In this document: one piece after another, positions 1-7,824 of the stretch
How the letters are laid out: every line of letters begins with the position of its first letter
How positions within the stretch are numbered: the first letter of the stretch is position 1
Source of the DNA: Streptomyces cupreus
GTDB lineage: Bacteria > Actinomycetota > Actinomycetes > Streptomycetales > Streptomycetaceae
Direction of reading: 5' to 3'
NCBI RefSeq assembly: GCF_014257025.1
Contig: NZ_JACMSF010000018.1
Coordinates: 62,001 to 126,000 of the forward strand
DNA: 64,000 nt
Position numbers and translations under genes: made by a program
The notes under the pieces: model-generated
Seen by the model: the letters and a program-made list of their open reading frames with translations, nothing else
Databases searched by the model: none
Told to the model about the DNA's origin: nothing

Positions 1-466
1 TGTCGGAACCACCCCGCCCGAGCGTGGTGATGTCCTTCTTGTCCTGGCTGACGCCCTGGAAGCCGGCGACGATGGCGATGTTGCCCTCGTCCACCGAGTC
101 ACGGATCCGGCCCGGCGTGACGTCGATGATCCGGGCTTTGTTGTGGACCGAGTCGGTGATGACGCCTGCCTGGCTGCCGGTGAAGGACTGGGCCTCGTGA
201 CCCAGGTTTTTGATCGCCATGGCCAGCAGGGCCATGGAGATCCGCTCTCCGGCGGTCAGCAGCATGTCGAACTCACGCCCGGCAGGCATCGGGGATACCT
301 GCTCGGCGAGATCGATCAGCTCGTCCGTCGTGTCGCCCATCGCGGAAACGACGACGACCACCTGGTGGCCGTTCTTCTTCGCTTCCACGATCCTCTTGGC
401 GACGCGCTTGATGCCCTCGGCATCGGCTACGGAGGAGCCTCCGTACTTCTGCACGACAAGGCCCAC
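1..466 (-). CDS. lysC: Aspartate kinase, N-terminal part (gene runs off the window)
   Basis: Phosphorylates L-aspartate, the first step to lysine, threonine, methionine and diaminopimelate. The reverse strand translates from a GTG at 466 as MGLVVQKYGGSSVADAEGIK, with the KYGGSSV substrate/ATP motif of the amino-acid kinase family, followed by VVVVSAMGDTTDELI and ending near GFQGVSQDKKDITTLGRGGSDT at the window edge. About 155 codons are present; the rest of the catalytic domain and the ACT domains lie outside. A GAGGAG-type ribosome site sits just upstream of the GTG. No match to another kinase family is apparent, so the call is secure; whether allosteric residues are intact cannot be seen. 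Confidence 0.95.
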   Translation of the reverse strand, partial: MGLVVQKYGGSSVADAEGIKRVAKRIVEAKKNGHQVVVVVSAMGDTTDELIDLAEQVSPMPAGREFDMLLTAGERISMALLAMAIKNLGHEAQSFTGSQAGVITDSVHNKARIIDVTPGRIRDSVDEGNIAIVAGFQGVSQDKKDITTLGRGGSD

Positions 467-604
467 GTGCGCTCCTCGCTCAGTCCGTGTGTGTCGGCTC
501 AGTTTAACGAGCGCCCGAATCTCACCTTCGCGGTATCGCATGGTGAGATTTCGGCGCCCAGGTCAGCGCATGCCCAGAGAATCACTCCGGGAAAAGTGCC
601 TCGC

Positions 605-616
605 GTCACAAGTGAC
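605..616. promoter_or_regulatory. Short inverted repeat GTCAC-AA-GTGAC upstream of the response regulator
   Basis: A perfect 5-bp inverted repeat with a 2-bp centre lies 36 bp upstream of the GTG at 653, in the gap between divergent lysC and the two-component operon. The position fits an operator or autoregulatory site of the OmpR-type regulator, but this is inference from position and symmetry only. Confidence 0.3.
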
Positions 617-652
617 CCCTGTGGATTAAGTTTCAAGCACTAAGGTGCGGCT

Positions 653-1324
653 GTGCGCGTACTCCTGGTGGAAGACGATGAGCCGGTCGCCGAGTCCCTC
701 AGACGCGGCCTGATCCGCTACGGCTTCGAGGTCGAGTGGGTCACCACCGGCGGTGCGGCCTTGGCCCACGAGGGCCCCTACGACGTCGTACTCCTCGATC
801 TCGGCCTGCCCGACACCGACGGCCTGGACGTCTGCAGGGCGCTGCGGGAGCGCGGCGAGGTGCCGATCATCGTGATCAGCGCCCGCAGCGACGAGACGGA
901 CCGGGTGGTCGGCCTGGAGCTGGGGGCGGACGACTACGTCTCCAAGCCGTTCGGGGTGCGCGAGGTCATCGCGCGAATACGAGCGGTCATGCGCCGTGTG
1001 CAGCCCCGTACCGCCGCTTCGGACAACGGCCCCGACCGCTACGGCACCCGCCTGACCGTCGACCGCAAGGCGGCCCGGGTCCGGCTGGACGGCGAGGAGG
1101 TGGCGCTCGCGCCCAAGGAGTACGACCTGCTGGCCTTCCTCACCGAGGAGCCGGGCGCGCTGATGTCGCGCGAGCAGATCATGGAGGCGGTCTGGGACGC
1201 GAACTGGTTCGGGCCGACGAAGACGCTGGACGTCCATGTGGCGGCGCTGCGCCGCAAGCTGGCCGGGGTGATCACCATCGAGGCCGTCCGGGGCGTCGGC
1301 TTCCGGCTGGAGATCGACTCCTGA
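653..1324 (+). CDS. OmpR/PhoB-family response regulator
   Basis: DNA-binding output of a two-component system, 223 aa. The receiver domain (about 1-115) carries the acidic pair E7/D8/D9, phospho-acceptor D49 in VVLLDLGLPDTDG, S76 and K98 (YVSKPF). A winged helix follows (about 130-223) with the PKEYDLLAFL and TLDVHVAALRRKL motifs of the OmpR family. It starts at GTG 653, and its TGA shares one base with the ATG of the kinase at 1324, so the pair is translationally coupled. The controlled genes are unknown; the downstream secreted protein is convergent and is not obviously a target. Confidence 0.93.
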   Translation: MRVLLVEDDEPVAESLRRGLIRYGFEVEWVTTGGAALAHEGPYDVVLLDLGLPDTDGLDVCRALRERGEVPIIVISARSDETDRVVGLELGADDYVSKPFGVREVIARIRAVMRRVQPRTAASDNGPDRYGTRLTVDRKAARVRLDGEEVALAPKEYDLLAFLTEEPGALMSREQIMEAVWDANWFGPTKTLDVHVAALRRKLAGVITIEAVRGVGFRLEIDS

Positions 1325-2622
1325 TGATCCGCCAGCTCATCGTCAGTTACGTCCTGCTGGTCGGCGTGGCGCTGGCCGCCTTCACCGTGCCGGTCGCCTT
1401 CACACTGACCGCGCAACTGCGCGGGGACACCGAGCAGACGGTACGTCGTGAGGCGCAGACCATGGCGGTGCTGCTGGCCGACGGCGACCCCTCGGCGCGC
1501 GAGCTGCTGAACCGTAATGTCGAGGCATACGCGGAACAGGGACTGGGCCGGATCGAGGTGCTCCCCGCATCGGAGGCGCCCACGGGCACCGAGGAGCACT
1601 GGGGCGACGACACTCTCCAGGTCACGGTCCCGGCGCAAGGGCGCGACGGCGATCTCGTGGGCGCCGTGCGCATCACCTATCCGACGAAGGAACTCACCGA
1701 CCGCCTGTGGACGATCTGGGGCTTCCGGGCGATCCTCGCCGTCGCCGTGCTCGCGGTGGCCGTCGGCATCGGCGCCCTGGTGGCGCGCAGGCTGACCCGC
1801 CCCCTGCGCCAGCTCAACGACATGGCGAGCAAGCTCAGCGACGGCGATCTGACCGCCCGCGCCCCCGTGACCGGGCCGCAGGAGACCCAGACCCTGGCCC
1901 GCACCCTGAACCAGGCCGGCGAACGCCTCGACACGCTGGTCGCCTCGCAGCGCATCTTCGTGGCGGACGCCTCGCACCAACTCCGCACCCCCCTCACGGC
2001 GTTGCGGCTGTCCCTGGACAACATCGCGGACGGCGTCGACGACGAGTTCGTACGGGAGGACGTGGAACAGGCGACCGCCGAGGTCGTCCGGATGAGCCGG
2101 CTGGTCAACGGACTGCTGGTACTGGCGCGAGCGGAAGCGAAGGTCACGGCCGCCGAGCCGCTGGCGCTGCCGGAGATCGTGTCCGAACGGCTCGCGGTGT
2201 GGCGCCCCGCCGCCGACGAGCGCGGAGTGGCCATCGCCCTGCGCCTGGACGCCGACGAACGGCCACTGGTGCTGACCAGCCCCGGTCACCTCGACCAGGT
2301 GCTGGACAACGTGCTCTCCAACGCCCTGGAGGTGTCGCCGGACGGCTCCACGATCACCGTGCGGATCGAGTCCCGCGGCGACACGGTGACGCTCGCCGTG
2401 CTGGACGAGGGCCCGGGCATGTCCGACGCGGAGAAGTCCCGTGCATTCGACCGCTTCTGGCGCGGCCAGGGCCTGACCGGGCGCTCCGGTTCCGGCCTCG
2501 GCCTCTCCGTCGTCAAGCAGTTGGTGACGGACGACGGCGGGAAGGTGATGCTGGAGGACGCGCCGGGCGGCGGGCTGACGGTGCTGATCAGCCTTCGGGC
2601 ATCGCAGAGGAGTGGTGGTTGA
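1324..2622 (+). CDS. Sensor histidine kinase, partner of the OmpR-type regulator
   Basis: Membrane histidine kinase, 432 aa. TM1 spans about 4-27, a roughly 100-residue extracytoplasmic sensor follows, TM2 is about 136-155, then a HAMP linker. The HisKA motif FVADASHQLRTPLTAL places the phosphorylated His near 218. The HATPase_c domain shows the N box (LDNVLSNALE), the G1 box (DEGPGM) and the G2 box (GSGLGLSVVKQ). The last 35 bp overlap the 3' end of the convergent gene at 2588-3079. The sensor region resembles nothing I can name, so the signal is unknown. Confidence 0.93.
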   Translation: MIRQLIVSYVLLVGVALAAFTVPVAFTLTAQLRGDTEQTVRREAQTMAVLLADGDPSARELLNRNVEAYAEQGLGRIEVLPASEAPTGTEEHWGDDTLQVTVPAQGRDGDLVGAVRITYPTKELTDRLWTIWGFRAILAVAVLAVAVGIGALVARRLTRPLRQLNDMASKLSDGDLTARAPVTGPQETQTLARTLNQAGERLDTLVASQRIFVADASHQLRTPLTALRLSLDNIADGVDDEFVREDVEQATAEVVRMSRLVNGLLVLARAEAKVTAAEPLALPEIVSERLAVWRPAADERGVAIALRLDADERPLVLTSPGHLDQVLDNVLSNALEVSPDGSTITVRIESRGDTVTLAVLDEGPGMSDAEKSRAFDRFWRGQGLTGRSGSGLGLSVVKQLVTDDGGKVMLEDAPGGGLTVLISLRASQRSGG

Positions 2623-3079
2623 CGATCTTCCACTCGCCGCCGCGCTTCTCGTACTCGTAGGTGTAGCGGGCCGTGACGGTGCTCTTCTCGCCGGTGTCGT
2701 GGTCGGTGAGCGCGAACTGGTAGACCCCGGTGTCGATCGCCGAGTTCCCGTCGAGGATGTTGATGCGCGTCTCGACCTTCGTGCCGACCGGCTTGTTCTC
2801 CAGGAAGTGCTCGAAGTAGTCGACGATTCCGGCGCGGTCGGTACGGACCTTGTTCGAGACGGTGGGGAGAAGGACGGCGTCCTTGGCGTACCGGTCCGCG
2901 ACCTTCTCGGGGTCGCCGGTCTTCAGAGCGGCGTTCCAGCCGTCGAAGAGGGCGGCGATCTGCTTCTTGGAGGGCCTCTCCTCGGTACCGGCGGCGCCGA
3001 TCCCGACGGTGACGGTGCCCACAGCGGCGAGGGCGGTGGCGGTGACGACGGCTGCGCGTATGCGGGTCTTGCGGGTCAT
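2588..3079 (-). CDS. Secreted NTF2-like (SgcJ/EcaC-type, DUF4440-like) protein
   Basis: 163 aa. An N-terminal signal peptide (MTRKTRIR, then hydrophobic AAVVTATALAAVGTVTVGIGA) precedes a SnoaL/NTF2-like fold: KKQIAALFDGWNAALKTGDPEKVADRYAKD, a middle region DYFEHFLENKP, and the closing strand GGEWKIVNHHSSAMP. Such domains bind small ligands or associate with other proteins. No catalytic assignment can be made from sequence. The 3' end overlaps the histidine kinase gene tail to tail. It has its own upstream region with no evident operon partner. Confidence 0.8.
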   Translation of the reverse strand: MTRKTRIRAAVVTATALAAVGTVTVGIGAAGTEERPSKKQIAALFDGWNAALKTGDPEKVADRYAKDAVLLPTVSNKVRTDRAGIVDYFEHFLENKPVGTKVETRINILDGNSAIDTGVYQFALTDHDTGEKSTVTARYTYEYEKRGGEWKIVNHHSSAMPEG

Positions 3080-3187
3080 CGCAACTCCAGTGCGGTGAGA
3101 GGTGGGGTCTCTGTGAAGTGACTCCAGGCTCTCTTTGCACTGGTTAGGGGGTGTGCAGGGGAGATACAGGGGGGAGACAGGGGTCGG

Positions 3188-3361
3188 TCAAATCTGGGGT
3201 GGGGTGAGGAAAGGGGCGTATTCCTCGCGGAGTTGGCGGACGTGCGGGCCGTCGCAGAGGAGGCGTTGGCAGTCGGTGATGAGGGATGCGGCCAGGTCTC
3301 GGGCGCGGGGTAGGTCGCCGGCTGCCTTCCAGAGGAAAGTGACAAGCGCACGGCGGCTGGT
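3188..3361 (-). pseudogene. C-terminal remnant of a TPR-type protein
   Basis: The reverse strand reads LVTFLWKAAGDLPRARDLAA, then SLITDCQRLL and an LREEYAPFL ending. This resembles the final repeat of the actinobacterial tetratricopeptide proteins usually written as GDLPRAR...DCERLLG.DHP. Only about 55 residues of matching sequence exist, and the reading frame upstream (inside tauE-like 3404-4129) shows no TPR signature, so I read it as a decayed 3' fragment. Alternatively it is a very short gene starting at an internal GTG. The rest of the 3080-3403 gap shows nothing else. Confidence 0.4.
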
Positions 3362-3403
3362 CAAATTGATCGTGCGCTGTCGGCGACCGGAGGATACCGA
3401 GCT

Positions 3404-4129
3404 GTGACAGGCGACAACGCGCTTCTGACGGCGATCGTGCTGCTCGGCTCCTCCGTGCAGTGGCTGACCGGCATGGGGTTCGCCCTGGTCGCCGTACCGG
3501 CGCTGATTCTGCTGCTCGGCCCGACCGACGGCGTGGCCCTCGCCAACTGCGCCGCCGGGGCCATCTGCGTCGTAGGGCTGGCAGGGGGCGGCTGGCGGCA
3601 GGTGAGGGCGGGCGCGATGGTCCCGCTGTGCGTGGCGGCGGCGTGCACGGTACCGGCGGGGACGTGGATGACGCGGCAACTTCCCGAGCCCGTCCTGCTG
3701 TTGGTGATGGGCGGTTTGGTGACCGTGGCGGTACTGCTGGTGATGCGGGGCGCCCGGGTGTCCGCCCTGTCCGGGCGCTGGGGCGCGGTCGCGGCCGGCG
3801 CGGCGGGCGGCTTCATGAACTCGGCGGCGGGGGTGGGTGGGCCGCCGGTGTCGTTGTACGCGGTCAATGCGGGGTGGACGGTACGGGAGTTCGTACCGGA
3901 CGCGCTGTTCTACGGCGTCGTCGTCAACGTCTTCTCGGTGACGGCGAACGGGGTTCCGGGGCTGAGCGGAACGAAGTGGGTCTCGGTGCTCGCGGCCATG
4001 GCGGCGGGCGGGGTGATCGGCAAGGGGCTCGCCTCCCGGATACCCGAGAAGCGGGCCCGCCTGCTCGTGCTGCTGCTGGCCCTGACGGGCGGCGTGACGA
4101 CTTTGGGGAAGGGGGTGTGGGGGCTGTGA
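3404..4129 (+). CDS. Sulfite exporter TauE/SafE family permease
   Basis: 241-aa integral membrane protein from GTG 3404. The first segment has the family's typical LLTAIVLLGSSVQWLTGMGF pattern, and the second half repeats it (GFMNSAAGVGGPPVSLYAVN). The conserved N-S-x-A-G-x-G-GPP motif in the second half is characteristic. About seven to eight hydrophobic segments are visible. The family moves sulfite, sulfonates or other organic anions across the membrane; the substrate here is unknown. It stands alone, convergent with the Uma2 remnant, with stops 3 bp apart. Confidence 0.88.
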   Translation: MTGDNALLTAIVLLGSSVQWLTGMGFALVAVPALILLLGPTDGVALANCAAGAICVVGLAGGGWRQVRAGAMVPLCVAAACTVPAGTWMTRQLPEPVLLLVMGGLVTVAVLLVMRGARVSALSGRWGAVAAGAAGGFMNSAAGVGGPPVSLYAVNAGWTVREFVPDALFYGVVVNVFSVTANGVPGLSGTKWVSVLAAMAAGGVIGKGLASRIPEKRARLLVLLLALTGGVTTLGKGVWGL

Positions 4130-4132
4130 TGT

Positions 4133-4531
4133 TCACCGGTTCCGGAAGCTTGACGGTGGCGCGCCGAAGGGGAGCTTCTCCTCGTGTCGGTAGCGGCCGT
4201 CTTCCGGCTGGTTGAACACGACGACCGAGCAGTCGTCGCGGTCGATGAGGAGGTGGACGGGGATGCCTGCGGCGGCGTAGCCACGGTGCTTCTCCACACG
4301 CGTGTGCCAGTCCGTGTCCCGATCACCCGCGGTGACCTCGACGGCCATGAGCACCCCCGCGGCGTCGCTCCATTCACCGTGCCCGACGAAGTGCCGCGCC
4401 GGAGCAAGCACACCGTCGGGGCGCACCCGCCCCATGCGGTCGGCTTCCTGTCATGCCCCGGAGACTGTGTGGTCCAGCTCCTCGAACTCCTCAACGGACA
4501 GCTGCGGCCGGTGTTCGATCCTGGGAGGCAT
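4133..4531 (-). pseudogene. Uma2-family (PD-(D/E)XK) endonuclease, internally deleted and interrupted
   Basis: On the minus strand an ATG at 4531 opens MPPRIEHRPQLSVEEFEELD, the normal Uma2 beginning, then hits TGA after 26 codons. Immediately afterwards the same frame resumes at EADRMGRVRPDGVLAPARHF and runs to a normal C-terminus (VEVTAGDRDTDWHTRVEKHR, IPVHLLIDRDD). Compared with the intact Uma2 at 29711-30304, the roughly 70 residues that should lie between are missing. An ATG at 4435 could still give a 100-aa protein holding the catalytic D/E..K segment, but the N-terminal half is lost. Most likely a degraded gene. Confidence 0.75.
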
Positions 4532-4538
4532 GGCACGC

Positions 4539-5498
4539 TCACAGCAGGCCCGCCGCGCGACGCAGCGCGTCGACGCGCTCGGTGACGTCGATGGGCTCGT
4601 CGGCGCCGGGCGGGGTGCCGTCCTCGCGTGGGGCGGGGAGGAACGTGTCCGGGATGTACCCGTCCCCGGGCCCCGCCGCCTCGATCTCCGCCAGGCATTC
4701 GCGGCACAGACCGTTCACGATCTCCGTCGTCCGCTCGTCCGCGTCGCACAGAGGACAGACCATGATCACGCGGGTCACCCGAGCACGACGGGCGGCCTTC
4801 TGCCGGATCTTCGCCTTCTTCGGGGGCATCTTGTTCTCCAATCGGCTGCGGGCGAATCCGCCCGGGTTGGTCACAGTGGGCGGGAGCCCGTCGATCAGGG
4901 CCTTGGTGATGTCATGGGGCGTCGCGCCACGGGACAGCCACTGGGCTGCGAGGGATTCGAGAGAACGGCAGTCGCGGTCGGACAGCGGCATACGGGCGTC
5001 CGCGGTACGGAGTTCTGCGAGGGTCCGGTACGCCGTACTGGACTCCTCCGCGACCTGCTCCTCCGCGGCCTGCTCCTCCGTCTCCGGAGCCGCCTCTTCG
5101 GCCTCCTCGGCGCGGACCAGCCCGGACATGTAGTCATCGGTCACGTCCCTGCCGTGCCGCTCCTCCGCGAACTTCGCCCACCACTCCGGTGACCTGCGCG
5201 TACGCTGCCAATACGTACGCGTCACCCATCGCATCGAGTTGTCCTCGACGGTGATGTGCTCCCTGATCCAGCGCAGGTGGCCGGCCGTCGTGATCCATCC
5301 CAGCGCCGAGCGCACGGCCTGCTGGCCGTAGTGGGGGTGCGCCGCCGCGATTGCCTTGTAGCCCATCGCGTGGCCCTCTTCGAGATGGTCGACGAAGACG
5401 GCGATCTCGCGCTCACGGGGGCTCAGGTGTGCGAAGTCCGGGTCGGCGTGCGGGTCTTCGTCACCGCCGGAGCGTTTGCCGTAACCCGTTTTGGCCAT
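4539..5498 (-). CDS. Predicted DNA-binding protein with C-terminal CxxC-CxxC zinc-ribbon-like motif
   Basis: 319 aa from ATG 5498 (MAKTGYGKRSGGDEDPHAD); an upstream extension is possible but starts poorly. The N-terminal third (LSPREREIAVFVDHLEEGHA, then AVRSALGWITTAGHLRWIRE) looks like a winged helix in which a second, unrelated-looking basic segment (MRWVTRTYWQRTRRSPEWWAKF) follows. An acidic Glu/Ala-rich linker lies near the middle. A helical module (SDRDCRSLESLAAQWLSRGA) comes next, and near the C-terminus VCPLCDADERTTEIVNGLCRECL holds two CxxC pairs. I recognise it as a conserved Streptomyces hypothetical, possibly regulatory or replication-like, but do not know a function. Confidence 0.7.
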   Translation of the reverse strand: MAKTGYGKRSGGDEDPHADPDFAHLSPREREIAVFVDHLEEGHAMGYKAIAAAHPHYGQQAVRSALGWITTAGHLRWIREHITVEDNSMRWVTRTYWQRTRRSPEWWAKFAEERHGRDVTDDYMSGLVRAEEAEEAAPETEEQAAEEQVAEESSTAYRTLAELRTADARMPLSDRDCRSLESLAAQWLSRGATPHDITKALIDGLPPTVTNPGGFARSRLENKMPPKKAKIRQKAARRARVTRVIMVCPLCDADERTTEIVNGLCRECLAEIEAAGPGDGYIPDTFLPAPREDGTPPGADEPIDVTERVDALRRAAGLL

Positions 5499-5685
5499 GG
5501 GGTGGGACGGGGACGGCAGGGCAGGGCTAAGCTGCAAGTAAGCCACGATCGAGTCCTGTTCGATCCGTAGGTCCAGGCCCCGGAGCCGGTGTTGGCGCAC
5601 CGACCGGGGCCGAACTATTTGCTCGTTTGCCGCGAACCTAGAGCGGCTTTACGTTCCGACGCAAGCCGATCACGGAACGTCACCC

Positions 5686-5702
5686 GTTCGAGGTGCGAAC
5701 GC
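5686..5702. repeat. Inverted repeat CGTTCG-N5-CGAACG in the 5499-5792 gap
   Basis: This lies in the promoter region of the zinc-ribbon gene. A second, looser pair (ACGTTCC at 5652-5658 and GGAACGT at 5675-5681) lies just beside it. These could be operator half-sites for an autoregulating winged-helix protein. The remainder of this 294-bp gap holds the hairpin at 5721-5755 and no gene. Confidence 0.3.
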
Positions 5703-5720
5703 CTCAACTCACGTACAGAC

Positions 5721-5755
5721 TTGGTTAGTTGGGTGGGATTTCAACCAAACCAAGC
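5721..5755 (-). terminator. Hairpin downstream of the XRE/DUF397 operon
   Basis: CTTGGTTAGTTG pairs almost completely with CAACCAAACCAAG around a 10-base loop, ending about 38 bp past the DUF397 stop at 5793. The stem is unusually A/T-containing for this genome and there is no clear U-tract, so it could also be a processing site. Confidence 0.45.
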
Positions 5756-5792
5756 GCCCGGAAACCCATGGGAAGAGCTCGAAGCCCGAGGC

Positions 5793-5975
5793 TCAAGCTC
5801 CGGGCTGAACTGCGGAAATGAAGGCCGCCCAGGCGGGGCCGGTGAGGTGGAGTTCGGGGCCGGTGGGCTGTTTCGAGTCACGGATGTGGACGCGGCTGGC
5901 GAACGCGACTTCGACGCAGGCGCCGCCCTCGTCGTCGCTGTAGCTCGACTTGAACCACTTCAGCCGGTCATTCAT
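5793..5975 (-). CDS. DUF397 domain-containing protein
   Basis: 60 aa with the DUF397 hallmarks LKWFKSSYSDDEGGACVEVA, the H-I-R-D-S-K motif and terminal F-x-x-F/I-like AWAAFISAVQ. It overlaps the stop of the XRE regulator by 4 bp (ATGA), the usual arrangement of XRE-DUF5753/DUF397 pairs, which in Streptomyces act on development and antibiotic output (WhiJ-like systems). It is presumed to antagonise or partner the upstream DNA-binding protein. Confidence 0.92.
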   Translation of the reverse strand: MNDRLKWFKSSYSDDEGGACVEVAFASRVHIRDSKQPTGPELHLTGPAWAAFISAVQPGA

Positions 5976-6787
5976 GTCGCATCCACCATCCGCTCGATGA
6001 AGCGGGCCGACTCAGCGGGGCTGAGGGCCTGCGCGCGGATCATGCTAAGGCGCCCTGCCACCCGGCTGACAACCTCCGGTTCGGTCGACAGCTCGCTGGC
6101 GAACGGCCCTTCCGTGAACACGGATTGCTCGTGTTCGCGCGCCTCCAGCAGAACCATGGGCCCCATGAGTGCTGCTGTGATGGCCCGCTCGAACGGGAGC
6201 ACCTGCAACTCGACGTTCCGCAGACGGGACACCTCCAGCAGGCGGCGCAGCTGTTCGACGTCTGCATGAGGGCTGCGCAGCACCGCCTCGTAGAGCACGA
6301 AGCCAAGGGCCACGGGCGGCTTTCGCTCGGTGAGAATGGCCTGCCGTTCCATCCGCGCCGCGATGCGCTCCTCCACCGTCTCCTCGTCCAGAGGCGGGTA
6401 GCGGTTCTCGATCAGCGCCCGTGCATATCCCCTCGTTTGCAACAGCCCCGGGATGAGGGTGACCTCGTACCACCAGAGACTGATCGCCTCCCGCTCGCGC
6501 TCCATGAAGTCCTGCGCCCGCGCCGGGAACTTCTCCCGCTGCAAGTAGTCCTTGCCCGCGCTCAGCAACCCGTCCGCCTTGCACAGCACATCCGCCGCAT
6601 CGAGCGCCCGCGGCGTCGGCATTCGTACGCCCTGTTCCATGGACTTGCTCGTGTCCGGGGAGTAGTTGGCCGCGGCGGCCAGCTCCTCGTGGGTGACGTT
6701 CGCCTTGATGCGCCAGCACTTCATCTGGTTTCCGGTGTAGCGCCAGGCCATAGGGGCCTGGGAGTTGGAGTTGTACTGGCCCGACAC
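5972..6787 (-). CDS. XRE-family helix-turn-helix regulator with DUF5753 (WhiJ-like)
   Basis: 271 aa. An N-terminal HTH_31/XRE domain (MKCWRIKANVTHEELAAAAN, Y-S-x-D-T-S, EQGVRMPTP) precedes a DUF5753 domain with the motifs FMEREREAISLWWYEVTLIP, PGLLQTRGYARALIE, E-E-R-I-A-A-R-M-E-R-Q, LPFERA and EGPF. I chose GTG 6787 because GGAGGTG lies at good spacing; an ATG 12 codons later is possible, while the ORF extends upstream without support. The gene is divergent from the hypothetical at 6872, and the palindrome at 6805-6824 lies between them. Confidence 0.9.
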   Translation of the reverse strand: MSGQYNSNSQAPMAWRYTGNQMKCWRIKANVTHEELAAAANYSPDTSKSMEQGVRMPTPRALDAADVLCKADGLLSAGKDYLQREKFPARAQDFMEREREAISLWWYEVTLIPGLLQTRGYARALIENRYPPLDEETVEERIAARMERQAILTERKPPVALGFVLYEAVLRSPHADVEQLRRLLEVSRLRNVELQVLPFERAITAALMGPMVLLEAREHEQSVFTEGPFASELSTEPEVVSRVAGRLSMIRAQALSPAESARFIERMVDAT

Positions 6788-6804
6788 AGCACCCACCTCC
6801 GACC

Positions 6805-6824
6805 GATACACCCCGGCGTGTATC
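6805..6824. promoter_or_regulatory. Palindrome GATACAC-N6-GTGTATC between divergent genes
   Basis: Perfect 7-bp arms separated by CCCGGC, 18 bp before the XRE start and about 48 bp before the start of the divergent gene. Position and symmetry make it a strong candidate operator for the XRE regulator on both promoters. Binding is inferred. Confidence 0.6.
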
Positions 6825-6871
6825 ACCTCAGTCACTACCGAGCGTAGCCTCGCGGGCGTCACCGTGTGACC

Positions 6872-7273
6872 ATGACGAAAGTAATCGACCCGCTTGAGTG
6901 GGTCCCCGCCTCGGGCCACCAACTCCACATGGTCGGCGTGCACTTCGACGCCGTACGGATCGAGGGGGTACGCGGAGAGCTGGTCGCGGAGGAACTCATC
7001 GAGGCGGCCAAGGGTGACGCGGGGCCAATCGTGTGCGAGGCCACAGGGTTCCGGTGGATGTACTTACTGCTGGCGCCAGGGGTAGCGCGGAAGCACCACT
7101 GGCCCCTGGGCGTGCAGCGGTTCGGTGGCAGAGGCTCGCGGACCGTGGCGTACATCGGGATCCCGGCGCTGGACGGCAACACCTGGCCCCTGCGCTGGTA
7201 CAGCGAGCCGACCCCGACGGCGCCGTACGTCGTCGCGGGGGCGTTGCTCGCCGCGTGTCAGGCCTTGGAGTAG
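6872..7273 (+). CDS. Conserved hypothetical protein, divergent from the XRE/DUF397 pair
   Basis: 133 aa from ATG 6872 (MTKVIDPLEWVPASGHQLHM); a GTG two codons upstream is equally in frame. The sequence has a compact alpha/beta look: VGVHFDAVRIEGVRGE, then GFRWMYLLLAPGVARKHHWP, TVAYIGIPALDGNTWPLRW and PYVVAGALLAACQALE. Shape and wording recall the N-terminal bifunctional primase/polymerase-like proteins that often sit beside such regulators, but catalytic acidic residues cannot be identified with confidence. No signal peptide. The 3' end overlaps the convergent secreted gene by 16 bp. Confidence 0.6.
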   Translation: MTKVIDPLEWVPASGHQLHMVGVHFDAVRIEGVRGELVAEELIEAAKGDAGPIVCEATGFRWMYLLLAPGVARKHHWPLGVQRFGGRGSRTVAYIGIPALDGNTWPLRWYSEPTPTAPYVVAGALLAACQALE

Positions 7274-7710
7274 TTCTCGGGAGGCGTGCAGGCGATTCCG
7301 GAGGGGCGCTGCTGACAGAGGGTGATCTTGATCCGATCGATTCCGCCTACGAGATCCGTGTCGCCGATCGTGAAGTTGAAGTCGCGGATCTGACCGAGGT
7401 CACTGGCGTCGTTGGCGGTCCTGGACTCGGAATCGATCTTCGTCGACCCCGCGTAGGCCTCGAAGTAGACCGTGGTCGGAACGGGGCCGGCTTCGATGTC
7501 CGTCACGGAGCCCTGGATGTTCGCGGTGCGGTTGTACCAGGTGATCACGCCCGACGTGTAGCCATCCACGTTGTCTTCGGTGCAGGAGACACCACAGAGG
7601 CTGAACTCATCCGTCGGGTACTCCGCCGCTGCCGCAGGGGCGGCCGCGACAGCGAGAGCGCCGACGGCCGCCAGGACGCCGACAGCCGCCTTGCGTACAA
7701 ATCGAGACAT
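7258..7710 (-). CDS. Small secreted protein of unknown function
   Basis: 150 aa. A signal peptide (MSRFVRKAAVGVLAAVGALA, then AAPAAAA) ends at an AxA site before EYPTDEFSLCGVSC. The mature chain of about 123 residues has four cysteines in two clusters (SLCGVSC near the start; TLCQQRPSGIACTPP near the end), suggesting two disulfides, with a beta-rich middle (TSGVITWYNRTANIQGSVTD). ATG 7710 is preferred over upstream starts because the signal peptide begins there. I do not recognise the family. Convergent with the neighbouring gene; no operon partner. Confidence 0.75.
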   Translation of the reverse strand: MSRFVRKAAVGVLAAVGALAVAAAPAAAAEYPTDEFSLCGVSCTEDNVDGYTSGVITWYNRTANIQGSVTDIEAGPVPTTVYFEAYAGSTKIDSESRTANDASDLGQIRDFNFTIGDTDLVGGIDRIKITLCQQRPSGIACTPPENYSKA

Positions 7711-7824
7711 TCCTCTACCTCTCCGCTTTGCCAATCGAGTTGGCGTTCTCGTGGCGGTGCACGAGGAATGCTCACGCATGGCGAGCGCGTGAGGAACCTG
7801 GATAGTTGCAGGGTCGGCGGGGCG

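Noticed and set aside
1039..2289. Long minus-strand ORF (416 aa) across the two-component genes
   Set aside because: Shadow frame of high-GC genes: the translation is full of Arg/Gly/Gln low-complexity sequence and overlaps clear regulator and kinase motifs on the other strand.
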